A stretch of DNA of 64,000 bases from Styela clava. Its lineage: Eukaryota > Chordata > Ascidiacea > Stolidobranchia > Styelidae. A model generated the notes under the pieces. The model had not been told where the DNA came from and did no database searches. It worked only from the letters and a program-made list of their open reading frames with translations. Position numbers and translations under genes: made by a program. Positions 47,061 to 59,979 of the stretch are shown in pieces (the stretch's first letter is position 1; every line of letters starts with the position of its first letter). Location: NCBI RefSeq assembly GCF_964204865.1, contig NC_135261.1, forward strand, positions 6,696,001 to 6,760,000, written 5' to 3'.

Positions 47061-49968
47061 TCAGCAATCCAGTAATTCAAGTCTCAGGCTCATGTGAAGG
47101 TAGTATTCAACTGGATAAATCCTGATATATCTGGCCACTATTGCTTCTTCAAAGCGATTTTCAACAGGAGTGTCCACATTGCTATTTGCTTTGAAAATCT
47201 AAACATAATAATCCAAAAGTCATGGAGAATTTTGCAATGTATGTTTATTAATTAAGAAGCTTTTATGAATTTCAATATTATAAATATACATTGAATAAAA
47301 AGGATGTAAGATTGTCTCCAACGTAACATGTTTGGAACTTGTTCTAGATCTAGACAAAACATGACTTTTGTGCAAAGCGTTTGAGATTGCCGTTACTTTG
47401 GGTACAATCATACGCAAACCGATGTCCAAGCCTATACAAAATCAGGTGAATTTTCTCCATTTAACAATAATAACAATTCTATTGGTTTGTTTTTTGTCGG
47501 GATCACCTTGTACATATTCGATGCAAAAAGCATCAGCATATTTATAATTGTATAATTGTAAGATGTTTAATTTGACGCAGCCTATTAGAAAAATTAGGAG
47601 TGCTATGGCATACCCTTAGTTAGAGTTATTATTTTAATACACTTGGCTAAACGTTCGGCATTATAGGTGAATTAAAATGTTTTGAAGCAATGCTGTCCAA
47701 TGCAAGGTTATGCCAAGCTAAGGAAATGCCACAAACATAGTAGATTTGCACTTATATTTAGGTATTTGAAAAAATCCTCACTTAGATCGTGGAATCGATT
47801 CGCCTGACAAACCGCACAATTTATATATAGACATGACCCGGTGCGCACAGTTAGTGTAACAAAAATCCGCTTAAAAATTTTCTGTATTTAAAATACCTTT
47901 TCCGATCCATTTTCTTGGTATGTCCGTAAAGCCGAGACCGAATTTCCATATTGTACTTTATATGACTTGACATACTGGCTGTGCCTGTATCTTCCTTGTG
48001 TAACTACACCGGTGATTGGTCGAGGTTTTTGAAGATCAACTTGCACCCATTCACCAGATCGACCTGACATTGTCACCACGATATGAAAATGTGATTAGTC
48101 ATTCAGAAATATAATAGCTTTCTTTTTTGTGTAGACTATCGGTTTATTTTTCATCGAGTTCAATCACATATGATGTCCATAAAGTCTGGATTTTTTTTTT
48201 AATTGCAAGGGCATTTATTATACCATATATTGTTCTGGACCTCACAGATGTAGTAAATGAAGTAAAAATACCTGAACAATTATTGATTAAAACAACAAAC
48301 CTGGTTATGATATATTGAGAACTGACTTCACCACAAAATTGAATTTGTAAAGGGACTTTATTGACACCCCAGAATACCGATTTTACACATAGAAGTATTA
48401 AAAATTGCACTAGTTCTATGCAATAGTACCATGCGTTTTTTTTTTCATTTTCTATTGGTGTTAAACAATATACCAATTGTAGTAGGACTTCTTAGATATA
48501 CAGAAAAGTCAGTATGAAAGTGACCAAGTTAGATTTTGCTACTTACTCGCCAACGAACACCATGAGATGCGAGAATTGAGCGGTATGTTGACAAGGGGAC
48601 AATGAGGATGTGTAGATGAGGCTGTAATCGAAGATATCGGCACAAGACCTGAAGAGATTCCAACGTAACAAACACCTGTCAGAAAATATCGGCTTAAATT
48701 GTTGGTAAAACGAGTTCGAGCTCAACAAAATGAACAAGCATGTAATCCACACTCTAATAGTTCAAAACCAACAAAATTGTTTTACAGAATGAAGACAGAA
48801 CATTTGAGTTGATAAAAATAAGCAAGAGAGCAATGTACAAATATATAGACACGAAAGGTAAAACGAAAATGTATCAAATATTTTACAGTACAAGTAGTCT
48901 AAGCACTAAATCACTGAGATGTGATCAGGGAACCACAGCACGATGCAATTTTCAATTTTGATTACGTCATTACACATAACTTCGAAACGAAAAACGAATC
49001 CCACAGAGCTCACAGATATTTTTGAAATGAATATAGTAATAGCCTTCAACAACAAGCTTCAACACTGAAAATTTCAAAGCAATTTGGTCTAGTACTTGAG
49101 AAGAGAACGGTAATTTGTTTACAACAACATACAAACAAAACGACCCATATGTTCATTTAGTGTTCAAAAATGAAACCGATTTCAGCGACTCTCCTATCTT
49201 TGACACTTTGGTATAATTGATTCAGTCATATGTGAAAATGCGGGTTATTTTTCAACAATAACAGCAAAAAATACACTTCACAGTATTCGATAGTCACGAT
49301 CACTTTTTCTTTCTACGTATTTCTGGCTTTATCAAATAATTTCAAGGAGTAATGTAATACATTACCTTTTACAAGACGTCCAACTCTTTGTAAAATTTCT
49401 GCAATCGAACGAAAAAAACATTAGTTTCGGTTTTCACGTATATAAATAATGTATACGGAATATATATATATGCAAAAAAATTCTCCGAATTCTATATCAA
49501 GTCCGCATGGATTCCTTGCCACAGTGCGTTTTTATAAAACTCCGGAATTCAGTCAATATATCAATGAGAGAGTTTATGGATTTAGGTGTAAACCACACCT
49601 TCAGTTATATAATTGATTGAATTCAAGTATTGTGAAGTTTGACTCAACTCAGAAGTATATACCTTACCTTCTTGTCTGCTTAATCGCTGCTTTAGTCTTT
49701 CCACCTCACTCAGGTCACATACGCAAGAACCCTCGTCTCCTTTCAAACCTTTTGGCCCACGGTCTCCAGGAGGTCCCAAAGGACCTCGCTTACCGGGCCT
49801 AGACTCGCATTTGTTGCACCCAACTGGGTTTACTTTGTCCATATTTCCTTTTGTTTGGTCTCCGACCAACTGTCGCATTACGGACATGCACGCCTCATCG
49901 TTAGTCGCAAAGCAAGATGACAATGATTGGCAGAGGAATACGAACGTTCCCAACCAAATAGATCTCAT
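47061..49968 (-). CDS. Secreted collagen-like protein with F5/8 type C domain, E2
   Basis: Tandem duplicate of E1 with the same five exons and phases: 49968-49668, 49366-49398, 48675-48547, 48063-47897, 47198-47061 (stop TGA); 768 bases, 255 residues, intact. Signal peptide MRSIWLGTFVFLCQSLSSC, GCNKCES, the identical collagen run, SCVCDLS, coiled coil EVERLKQRLSRQE, and F5/8C with SWCSL, QKPRPITGVVTQG, RYIRIYPVEYYLHMSLRLE, LLDC. Differences from E1 cluster in two places: the segment before the collagen (GDQTKGNMDKVNP against GGQAKRSMGQLAP), and one F5/8C loop (GRYRHSQYVKSYK against GRNGSGQFVKSYK). The rest is nearly identical, so the two products may differ in binding specificity. Confidence 0.93.
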
Positions 49969-50474
49969 TTTAAAGTAAAATCTAAAAATAGGTGGTATTT
50001 TTATACAGAAAATAATGATTTACGTTTTGCATAATGTTTGACATGAGTCTCAGTAATTGTCGGGATGCATACGAATCAAAAGCTTGAACTAGCGAACGTT
50101 ATTAATCTTAAAGCAAGTTTTGTAACTAGCTATCAAACAAGACCTATTCTCTACTTTAATTAATGATTTTTACCATCTAACTAACGTAATCTGAAAAATT
50201 CTAGTCGTGGAAATAGATTAATGTGCTATGGCGAACTCACTTTATGTCGAACACTTATGCCTCATATTTTTTATCCCCTTCAGGCATAAACAATGAACTA
50301 CGCGGTTGAAGATGCTTCATTGCTCATTCATTAAAAATTTTGGTTCACCAAACCATTAACCTTGATATGCGATTCAACGATTTGAAATTGCCCGTGGGCA
50401 TTGATTGGTAAGAGGCGGAAAATTTTTATTCGACAATTTATATGATTCAGATGGCTGCCTATTTTGAGACTAGA

Positions 50475-51240
50475 GTAAACCCTCCTTATCTCGACACTCC
50501 CTAGTCAAATTTTTTTAAATATTTTCAATTAGAATTTGTCACCTAACCAAGATGGCTTGAAAAGCCATTGAAGGCTTGTTTGAATCGTATTATTGTTTTC
50601 TATACGCAAGAGGTCGCTAATGGACCGCTCCAGCTACGAAATTTTGCGTACGTGAGAAAATTCATCGACGATAGTAAACAAACATTCGAACCTTTCTTCT
50701 TTATGGCGGTTGAACCGTTACTTATGATAACGGCACTCTCTCGCAAGCGTAATAGTCGTCTTGCTGTTTTTTTTCCTAACAAAATGATACCACAGGCAAT
50801 GGTGTAGCGCAAACAGCTGCCGAGTGACGAAGCGGTATGTTTGTGAAGTCAACGTAGTTCAACGCAGTTCTTGTTTGTTTATTATTGTGGGGGTAATTAT
50901 TAGTGCGTGTTTACGCGAGAAAAATGAGCGCTCGGCCGCGCAAAGTACTTTCTTTCAAGTAATAACGTATTTCTTTGTATGTTTCTTAGCTTCCAAATAT
51001 TTACAGATATAAACTCGTAAAATTGGAAATAGGCCAACAGGGAGTGACGCACAGCCCAGATACAAAAACACTCGGACAAGCCTATATCATGCTTGAAAAC
51101 GGCGCGAAAATGTCTTATTGGGTTTGTTTTGAGTTAAGTCCAAGATAAGACCTATACATGAAGAATATTAACTCTTACTGACCAATCATATTAGAGCCAT
51201 ATTTATATTGGACATAAGTCTCATCCCGGGATAGCAGGGT
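50475..51240. mobile_element. Probable non-autonomous insertion with AAACCCT-type ends (pogo/Tigger-like)
   Basis: This stretch interrupts the E2 upstream flank where the E1 flank is continuous (TGTCTATATTGAGA...ACTGACCGAAAAAATGAG). The left end GTAAACCCTCCTTATCTCGAC and the inverted right end AAACCCTGCTATCCCGGGAT resemble each other and pogo/Tigger termini. Internal open frames (50568-50812 on both strands) are not recognisable as transposase. Confidence 0.5.
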
Positions 51241-51863
51241 TTGAAGAAAAATACTCACCGAAAAATGAGTAATTGGCTCAGAATGTTTGTATTGGAAAGG
51301 AATTGTGTGTGTTCGAACTACAATACCAAGCACATGCATGTATTTTAAATCGGCCGAGTGCAATAGAAATAAAAGATATTTGAAAATCCAAAACATTCGC
51401 ACTTTACCAAAATGGTGCTAAATTTTTAAGCGTCATATCTATCTTATAATTTTTAAGCGTCATATCTTCATCGAGTTTTTTTTATTTTATTTTTAAAGCT
51501 CTTAATCCCTTCTTTCGTCCTGAACATAGCCCTCTCGAGCAGCAACTGACTCTGTTTCTGTCAAAACGTCGAATAGTAATTTGTGACGTAGCCCATTACA
51601 TTCGCCGCATAGAGTAGACCATTACATTTGATACATAATAAAAGCTTATGACTTTTTAAAATATAGTACTGTCTACAACCCATTCAATGCATTCTATTGA
51701 AATTTCCTCATAAAATTGTGTATATCTGTGAAACCATTTCATTTCGCCTTTCAATTGGGATTCTTTATACATAAACTCATAACTCTCATACTGCACCGTA
51801 GCCCCAGCTTTTTAATTCTGCCTGTTAAGGACTACCTCATTACCGCAAACAACTCATTCAAGG

Positions 51864-52084
51864 GTACTCCCATAGTGTGTGTACCAGGGTAGCGTTAAGG
51901 CATAATTTTATTTCGATTTTTATTATTTTAGTTCTGATACGAGTTCGTGGACTGTATGCGTTAAACAAGTGAATATATCCCTAGCCTGTATAGGTTCCAG
52001 TCCCTTTACACAACTTGTTATGATGTAAAGTAGGCGAACAAAATTAGTTACTTCCATATTGATACACATACATCTGGAGCGCCC
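51864..52084. mobile_element. MITE family 1
   Basis: GGTACTCCCATAGTGTGTGTACCAGG ... ATTGATACACATACATCTGGAGCGCCC, with TAGTTCTGATACGAGTTCG and TTTACACAACTTG internally. Confidence 0.75.
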
Positions 52085-52089
52085 TTTAA

Positions 52090-53215
52090 TGGATACCAAT
52101 TAGGCTAGCACTTTTTCTTGTTTATGACATGAATACCATAATTATTAAAAGTGCATCTCACATAATCTTATGGTACCATGATCTTCAATAGTTAGTATTA
52201 CTAATTTCATGATTGAGGATTAGTATAGTGTTGTCGATACCACTCAGTATATCTACAGCATGAAATTACGGTTAAATTGTATATGATTGGCAACCAATCG
52301 GAAATCGGAAGATAACAATTAGCGAAAATACTTCAAACCCAAGCATGTAATTGAAAATAAGGTACCGGTAAAACAAATGAAATTTTCGAAACGCTATTTT
52401 TTCTTTTTTTCCTTTTTTCCATCAATATTTTCATATCTGAATCAATGTTTTGCACCACGAATAAATGTTTATGAAAAAGCGTTTCGTCCATATGTCACAT
52501 ATATAAGTAGACGAATAGCTAAAATTTTAATCTCAATGTTATAATAGTCGATTGAGTATCCTTGCACACATTACATACAGATACATTCACTAGAGTTTGA
52601 AGATTAAAATAAGTCAATCCATTTCGTTATATTGAATTTGACTACAATATTTGAATAGAGGGTCAAGTATTTCTCATTTTGTACGCTTTGAAATAGTAAT
52701 TCACTACACAAAATATTTGTTCAGATTTAATGATTGGTGACAAAATTGCAACATAAAATAAAGTTAGGAAAACACAGTAAATTTTTTCTCTTATAATCAA
52801 ATTTACAAGTCATGTATTTCAACACAATTCTACATCTAATGTTAAAGTCAAGTCAAGTTTATTTTTTCCAACCAGTAAATAATAAAATGAAAAAATGAAA
52901 AAAATACGATACAAATGAAAAGTATACAGATATACTGAGGAGGAGAAGTCGCGGGGAACCAAAGCTGGCTATCAAGCAGCGAGCAGCGACACCAGGTTCA
53001 AATGTCGAATTTAAAAAATGCAATTTTAGAGTTAGGAAACTACTGTTTTTGACGGTGAGTATTGTACGAATCAATAATCTAACATTGCTCAATAGAGATA
53101 GTTAATTTCTCAAGTGAGCATTATAGCGTCAAAACACCAACTGCTGTACGGGAAACTGTTAAACAAATTTGAACGCTGTTCAAGTCCATATTTGTAATCT
53201 ATCGGAATATGTATG
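52090..53215. other. Interval between the E2 flank and the receptor gene
   Basis: AT-rich, no supported exon. TTTATTTTTT near 52858 reads AATAAA on the minus strand about 360 bases beyond the receptor stop and could be its polyadenylation signal. Confidence 0.45.
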
Positions 53216-53221
53216 ATGTTT

Positions 53222-56200
53222 TTATATCCTAGTCGTCGCTAATTGTGGAGTGGACGGATTACCGCTTCTACTGGAGGATATTGATTTTGATGATCTTGAT
53301 CCGACAGTCGGTGTCAAGTGAGCACACTTGCGTAGAAACGCGAACGTAGCACGTCGCATTTTACTGCAAAAAAATGAATTGAAGTAAAAGCAACAATAGT
53401 ATACCACGCAGTAAGATAGTTTGCTAATAATACTATATTGATAACGATTCATGCGACTGTTTGAACAATGTTTTATCGCCACTGCCTGAACTTTTGAAAT
53501 AAATTTTCTGATCGTTTTTCGAAAAATGTGATTTTTAGAAAAATACTCCCGCCCCTTTTAAGTACTGCAGATTGCGCTCACCCCGGAACGGGGGCGAGGG
53601 CTTTCTACAAAAGATCCTGATTTACTTTGATCTTGATTCAATAATGAATAAAATCGAGTTAAATGTGAAAGTTTGGATTAGTCGAGTCGGATTGAGTATA
53701 ACTTGCTGGACGTGGGCACCATCGTGATAAAGTCAAAAAGTCAAGTATACATCATCCATGCTTGGAATTTGTAAATACAGTTGAATACTGTATAGAATTC
53801 ACGCTCTTCTAATAATTGAAAATTTATTTTTAAGAACCTTAAGAAACGAAGGCACATGCCTGGGATTAGTATAGCGGTCCCTAAACCCCAAGTTGCGAGT
53901 CACGGGCAATCCGAATCTTGAATTGAGTTCGAAGTCGAGTCAATCATAGAACTCGAAGTCTCACTGGTGAATAGTTTAGGACGAGTCTGCATCATTTCAT
54001 TCACATCAAGTCAATTCGAGTCAGAAGAGTTATTTCGAGTCTTTGATAAATGGTGACTCGACTCAATTTAATGATTCAAAATTACAAATACCACATATTG
54101 CAAATTGCGATGATATTCTACGTCAGACTATATTGAAGCATAGGATTGCAAAAATGAGCGCTCCAGAAGTATGTGTACCAATATGGAGGTAAATAATTTT
54201 GTTCGCCTACTTTACATCAAGTTGTGTAAAGAAACTGAAACCTATGGGCATGAGGTATATTCAATTGGCTAACACAGAAAGTCCTCGAACTAGTAATGGA
54301 ACTAAAATATGGAAAATCGGAATAAAATTAAGGTCTAATCCTAACCTGGTACACATACTACGAGAGTACCCCAAAATGAATAAAATAATATTGAACTTTA
54401 TATACCTTGATCCCAAGTTATAGAATATGGGATTCAAACACTCCGATATCCTGAGAAGACAATGTGCAATTACTGAATACAACCACTCAACCCTCGGTGT
54501 CAGAGGAGCTTTTCTGCTCTTAGAAATGATTGCTGTCGCTCTGTAAGCTGTAATGGAAGTGTTTTTAATAAATATTGGATTGCATGGAGCTTATATATGA
54601 TTAAGCAGAGGACAAATGAAACATAAATTGAGGTCTTTATCTAGTGAGTTATTTTTGTTGTGCAACATAGTTACTAACCCTTCAACTCAACGTTTCCCGA
54701 CCACGGAAGAATTTCTCCCTACGGAAGTGTTTTGTCGTTCTTAGGGAGGATTTAGCTTTGTATTTGCTGTACTATTCCAAATATTCTTCAGTTTATTACC
54801 ATTACTATAATACCTATTTAATTACCCAAACTGTACAAAAGTGGGAGTGGAGACTTGCGGATATTACCAGCAAAGGATCCATTTAGGATTAAATGAATAA
54901 AGTACTTTGTTACATGCGGGTAAGGGAGGAACTGAGAACTCCAAAAACGCAAAGCAAGGAATTTAACAAAATAGGTTGGAAATCACTGCTTTAACCGTTA
55001 TTCCATCACACACACATTTCCAGTATACTTTGGGTATGTGATGGCGAATCACAATTATCTCTTTGAGTCTTTCGCGATCCCTCGTCTATTGCAACAAGCC
55101 GATATCTGTCTTCGTAATCTGTTATATGTCTTTTTTTATTTTTTCATATCGTATATTGGTTTTGCATGACGAAAATAAAATCTGAATCTGAATCTGAAAT
55201 TAATTAGTCTTAGAATAGTCTTCGATTACTTGACCAGGATAGAGTTAATGCGAAACCAGCCGCATTTAATGCATCTCTTTTAACACAGTTTTGGACGTTT
55301 AGTGTATTTTAGGATCCTGCTGGACTCCAAATGTCAGCCTCTATCATTGCCGTCGTTAAAATAACTAAAAAATACTCTATTTCAAAAATATCAAGGAAAC
55401 ACTTGTTTAATACATTAAAAATATTTGAGATTTTCAACTTTTGCCAATACCATTCCACTCACATATATCAGGAATGTATCCAAATAAAAATGAAGCAACG
55501 ATCAAGGTTAGTTGTAGCAAAGCATAATTTTCTTTCTTCTCGGTATTAGCACTTCGCCGATGAGTAATTGAGAAATTTTCTGGAAAACAATAAGACACTC
55601 TTGCATGATATAAATATTCAAAAACAAAAATGTTAATGGTAAATCTGCTAGCAAGTACAATGAAGCACAATTTTACAAAAACGAGTTATCGCTCAACTCT
55701 AATTCATGGAAAATTATCCTAATGCTGCTGATATACTTGGTTGAAATGGTCAGTGATTTTCCCACACCCTCCCATAAAGGGTGGACACCCTGGTAAAATT
55801 TCAAACACCCTCCCAATTTTGAAGTGTGACATCATACTTTAAATTTCTAAATTACCGTATTACCCGGCGAATAAGTCGCTTTTCTAGAATTTTTGGCCCT
55901 TTTGGCCTTTCTCAAATTTTTGGCCTTATTTTGCGGCTCGTCTTATTAGTCGAGTATGGTAACTTTTTTTTTGTGTCGCTTTATTATGTATTAGGTAAAG
56001 TTCTTTTATGGTGGACGCAATCGCAAGTTGAACACAATTAGATGAAAATTTGAAGACAGTTTGAATTCCCGTAATTATTATGGATTGAATATTGCGCTAT
56101 ACAAGAATCGTCATTATAGGCTATTTTAACCAATGCGCAAACGCGGCGACCGCTCAAAAGCCACTGCATGGTAATTTGAGATTCCGATGTTGACGCGATT

Positions 56201-59200
56201 TTACTACCCCAACTTATTGGCAGGTTATATGCAAAAACCCATTTTTTCAGGCTTAAAAACGGGCCTCGTCTTATTTACCGGGTAGACTTATTCGCCGGGA
56301 AATACGGTAAAAATAATTGTATTTGAATATTCAGAAAGTGGCGCACATAGAAGTGCAGCTGGTAGATTTGGAAACACCCCATTTGGGAACATCAGAAATA
56401 ATTGAAACTCCTATTTGTACTCAAATAATAACGTACAACCATCTCAACTATCAATGACGCGTATTCTAAAACTCTCCCATGGACGCTATTTTACGTAAAT
56501 ATGCCACTGCTACTAACCTCCACTAGGCTTGAATCGTTTTCTCAATATTACTATGCATAAAATAACGCAAACAACAACAACAAGAAGCATTGGTAGATAT
56601 AGAAGTATCGGAAAAATGTAGATTGAATAGATCATCGCCATCGGTACCCTGTAGTATAAATACGTATTATAAGCTTGTGTGTGGAAATTTCTGAAATATT
56701 TTTCCATGAATTTTTAAATTAGCAATAAAAAATGAGCAATGCTCAAATATATGGGCACGAAAGATTAAACAAAGTATTATCAAATCTCTAATAGTAACGT
56801 TAGTCTGATCGCTGAGATGTGATCACGGAACCACGCACAGTGCGCAATTTTTAATTTTGGGGACGTCATTACACAAAACTTGCAAGTGAAAAAAAAAGAA
56901 TTCCATAGAACCCATGAATATTTTTAAAAAATAAAAATACTAATAGCTTTCAATCGACAACAACAAGCTTTAACCACTAAAAATTTCAAACCAATTGGTC
57001 CAGTAGTTGAAGTAAAAAGCTATTTTTACAGCAACAACAGGGTAAAAACACGATCACTCCTCGTGTCTTATAATATCAAATAATTCGGTCTAAGTTTCTA
57101 ACACGAGACCCACATTATCCGAGTCGTATTCTGTTATTTTAAAGTTGTAGGTGAATTTAAAAATCAAAATTAACTTGAAGTTGAATAACTATAAGGATCA
57201 CTTTAAATCCACTTTTCTCAAAGGGCCTCTTGGTCCGTTAAATACTTAAATACGGTAATCATTTTTTAATATTTTTTTTATCAATTCAAGCTCAAAAAGC
57301 TAGATCTAATACTGGATACATTCAAAGAAGCAAATCAATTTGGTTACTTTTCACTTTTTTTATATAAAGAAGCATTTTAAATATATAATTTTAACAGTTT
57401 TTCCAATATAAGCTATTTAAATAAATGAACAAATGTCATAACGTTAGGAATGGTAAAATTGAAGTGTTGTTTCCTACAAAAACTAACAATGGTAGAATAA
57501 ATGAACACTTCGAAGAACATTTCAAACGTGGTAATTGGTGCAGTTAAGCTCATAATTTGGCTATTTTTTGGTTTCGATTTTTTTCCGATTGAGTTCTTTT
57601 TCCGCCCAATTAGAAATTCCGCAAACCATAATGACGTCATAATTTCCTGTCATTACATCTGATTAAAGCGTATTAGCAAACATAAAAGGCAAAATAAATT
57701 TAAAAAAAAAATTTTTCAAATATTCTATATAGCGATTATCATTAATAAAATTTGAAACCGGTTTAATTGTCAGATGTGTTAGATAAAAATCATACCATTT
57801 CCTTTGCATTCTACAAGACCTTCCTCCAAATGCATGAGCTGGTGGCATGTGTACTCCAGGCCACAAAACAAAACATACAAATCCAACAAGCAGAGTTTCA
57901 ATCCATATGAAAGCGACAATAAACTAAACAGGGATTGATGAAAAAAAATTAAAAAGTCAGACAAAACGAAATGGACAAATAAAATATTTTTGGTGTTTTG
58001 CAGAAATAAAATTAAAAATAGAATATTTTATTGTACAGTGATTGTCTGTGACCGCGAGCCTTGTTTCTTAAATAATCTAAAAATCGACTTACCGTCGCAT
58101 GTTTTGTATTAACTTTTCTGAATTTATGTGGATTCGAAACTGAAATAAGCCTGAGTATTGCAAATATGAGAATATGTTGAATTGTTAAAATAGTAGTCCA
58201 GAAATCAACTGCTTGTGCTATCTAAACAAACAAAAGAAAATTTGAAATGAGAAAACGGTACTCGCGTAATATGTGTACCTGGTTAATTAGGATTAATCAA
58301 GATCTCACACTACAAAGATGATTTGCAGTTATCATTTTTTACCCAAATCCATAAATATTTATATATGAATTTATCTTACTTTGCAGACAGCCTCTGATGC
58401 TTCGTAATATCGATATCCAAACGTGCTTCGGTAAATCACAAACGGACTATCAAGTGCAGACAGAAAATCTGACAAACACAAGCTTGCTAGAATCATACTG
58501 AAAATTGTCCTGCAAAATAACAGAATGAAATGATTACTCGAGTTTAATTTTTTTGAATACGGTCATTCCATGTAGGAAGAATATAAAACGGATATTAAAA
58601 TTGAACAAATTTTATTTCAAACTTGTGAAAATTAGAAATGGAGCGCTATTCATGTAGATTCTTGTGATTAGCGCATTGAAGCTGGCTACGTTACCGTTTC
58701 GAGCATAAGGATTGAGCTGACACCATATGCAAGGTAGACCAGTGTGCCTTTAAAACGACAGTTCGCCAACACACAGTAGGCAGGGTGTGCCTTGGGGAAG
58801 GGGCATAAGGGCAGCCGCCCCGGGCCACACGCTGTAGGTTTGTTGCTTAGTTTGATGATTTAATTAATAATAATACAAACATTTCACTCTTACTTGACCT
58901 TTAATTTATTCATTCTCATGTATACCAACATTAATATTTTTTTTATCCTCTGAAAAACTCACTCTAAACATCAGAAAAGTATGTCACGCCCCTGACTGTC
59001 GAAATGTGTCAACAAAAAGTGTTTAGAACCACCATTCTCGGACCTCATAAAAATCAGATTACTTTTTTTTTTTATTTCATCCAATGTCAATAAACACACA
59101 GGTAATTTACATGAAATGTGATCAGACATTTATTCATTCAAAATATTTCACAAAAAACTTACTTCTTCATTCTTAAAATCACGATGAACGTAATAAGATT

Positions 59201-59956
59201 CGCGAACATCCCAAATAAGGAAAGAATTCCTAGAAAAGTTGTAACTGTTACTGCACCAGCAAATGTGAAGAGCTTGTTCTGGTCTCTGTAATAAAAATAT
59301 AAGGTAATATCTGCAAAAAATAGCTTAAAACCGACTGTAAATTTGTTGTATAATTGAAGCAAGTACAGAATGAAAACGAACCTTACCAATACTTTGAACA
59401 CGCGAAAATTATTTGAAGCTCTCTAGGGGTGGGGAGTGAATGTTGTTCAAATGATTCATTTTTATTTAGATTAGCATATATATTGTATTCTGAACCAACA
59501 AAAATGTAATCACTTATTCTTACTAAGTGTGTATATATAAGTAGGGTATGCATAAAATCTTAACTAGTTAAGAATTGCAAAGGGAATTAACGATACCATA
59601 TATTGTTTTGTCCCTCACAGATGTATTAAACTACGTAAAAATGCTTAAACAGTTACTGATTGAAAAACAACAAACCTGGTTACGATATATAGAGAGCTGA
59701 CTTCATAACAAAATTGAAATTGAAGGGACTTTATGGGAATCCTTTATATTTTATATTGTTAGACTGTGCCTGATAAAGGCATTGCAGTATAGTTTATAAC
59801 AAAAAAACAGAAAAATGAAAAATATGTATATATATATGAAAATGTAAAAACGCACACTAAATAATCATAAGGTGTTGTTGTTCCATTCATCACAGTGGAG
59901 TTCATGATGATTGGATGTTCAGTAACGTTGACTTGCGATTCTACCAAGATCGACAT
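53222..59956 (-). CDS. Rhodopsin-family G-protein-coupled receptor (orphan), nine exons
   Basis: Complete model of 377 residues, minus strand. Exons: 59956-59858, 59278-59163, 58509-58380, 58221-58093, 57923-57796, 56648-56518, 55579-55463, 54547-54406, 53363-53222; GT-AG throughout, phases consistent, total 1,134 bases. The N-terminus carries three sequons (NVT, NST, NGT). TM1 GILSLFGMFANLITFIVIL; TM2 MILASLCLSDFLSAL; a Cys before TM3 (EAVCK); TM3 ends FAILRLISVSNPHKF, so the DRY motif is LRL; TM4 FIVAFIWIETLLVGFVCFVL; a Cys in loop 2 (GRSC); TM5 IYSIYIFPILLYLPMLLVVV; TM6 LLQLTLIVASFLFGYIP (no CWxP Trp); TM7 SECLNPIFYNLGS (NPxxY kept); then a helix-8-like KMRRATFAFLRKC and a Ser-rich tail. 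Membrane receptor; ligand and G protein cannot be told. The many introns are unusual for this class. The 5' end of exon 2 is the least certain point. Confidence 0.9.
54158..54371. mobile_element. MITE family 1, 8-base target duplication (7 of 8)
   Basis: Flanked by AAAAATGA (54150-54157) and CAAAATGA (54372-54379). Ends GCGCTCCAGAAGTATGTG and CACATACTACGAGAGTACCC. It sits in the last intron of the receptor gene, 35 bases from the TM7 exon. Confidence 0.8.
54660..54995. repeat. Dispersed repeat family 4
   Basis: Shares ACGGAAGAATTT...TTGTCGTTCTTAGGGAGGA, GGATCCATTTAGGATT and GTTGGAAATCACTG with about 60910-61195. A weaker relative lies near 32060-32360. The AATCACTG end recalls eroded hAT derivatives. 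It lies within a receptor intron. Confidence 0.55.
55853..56310. mobile_element. DNA transposon remnant with long inverted ends (TACCGTATTACCCGGCGAATAAG)
   Basis: Left end TACCGTATTACCCGGCGAAT is inverted at the right end, TTCGCCGGGAAATACGGTA. A second inverted pair, GCGGCTCGTCTTATTAG and GGGCCTCGTCTTATTTACCGGG, lies inside. 458 bases, no coding capacity. It lies in a receptor intron. Confidence 0.7.
56725..57085. repeat. Dispersed repeat family 2, receptor intron copy
   Basis: Starts GAGCAATGCTCAAATATATGGGCACG and holds the ACCAATTGGTCCAGTAGTTGAAG landmark. Class unresolved. Confidence 0.6.
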
Positions 59957-59979
59957 CGGGTTAAAACAATACTATCACC

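Larger units (their letters stand above)
40080..51860 (-). repeat. Direct tandem duplication carrying genes E1 and E2 (offset about 6.3 kb)
   Basis: About 40080-45000 and 46860-51850 are alignable in gene bodies, introns and upstream DNA (for example GCCCGTGGGCATT at 44360 and 50390; CTTTTTAATTCTGCCTGTTAAGGACTACNTC at 44950 and 51808). The second unit lacks about 450 bases downstream of the gene and has a 0.75-kb insertion upstream. Confidence 0.9.

Noticed and set aside
50568-50812. Overlapping 70-79 residue frames on both strands
   Set aside because: No recognisable domain; the region is an insertion absent from the E1 flank and is more likely transposon-derived.
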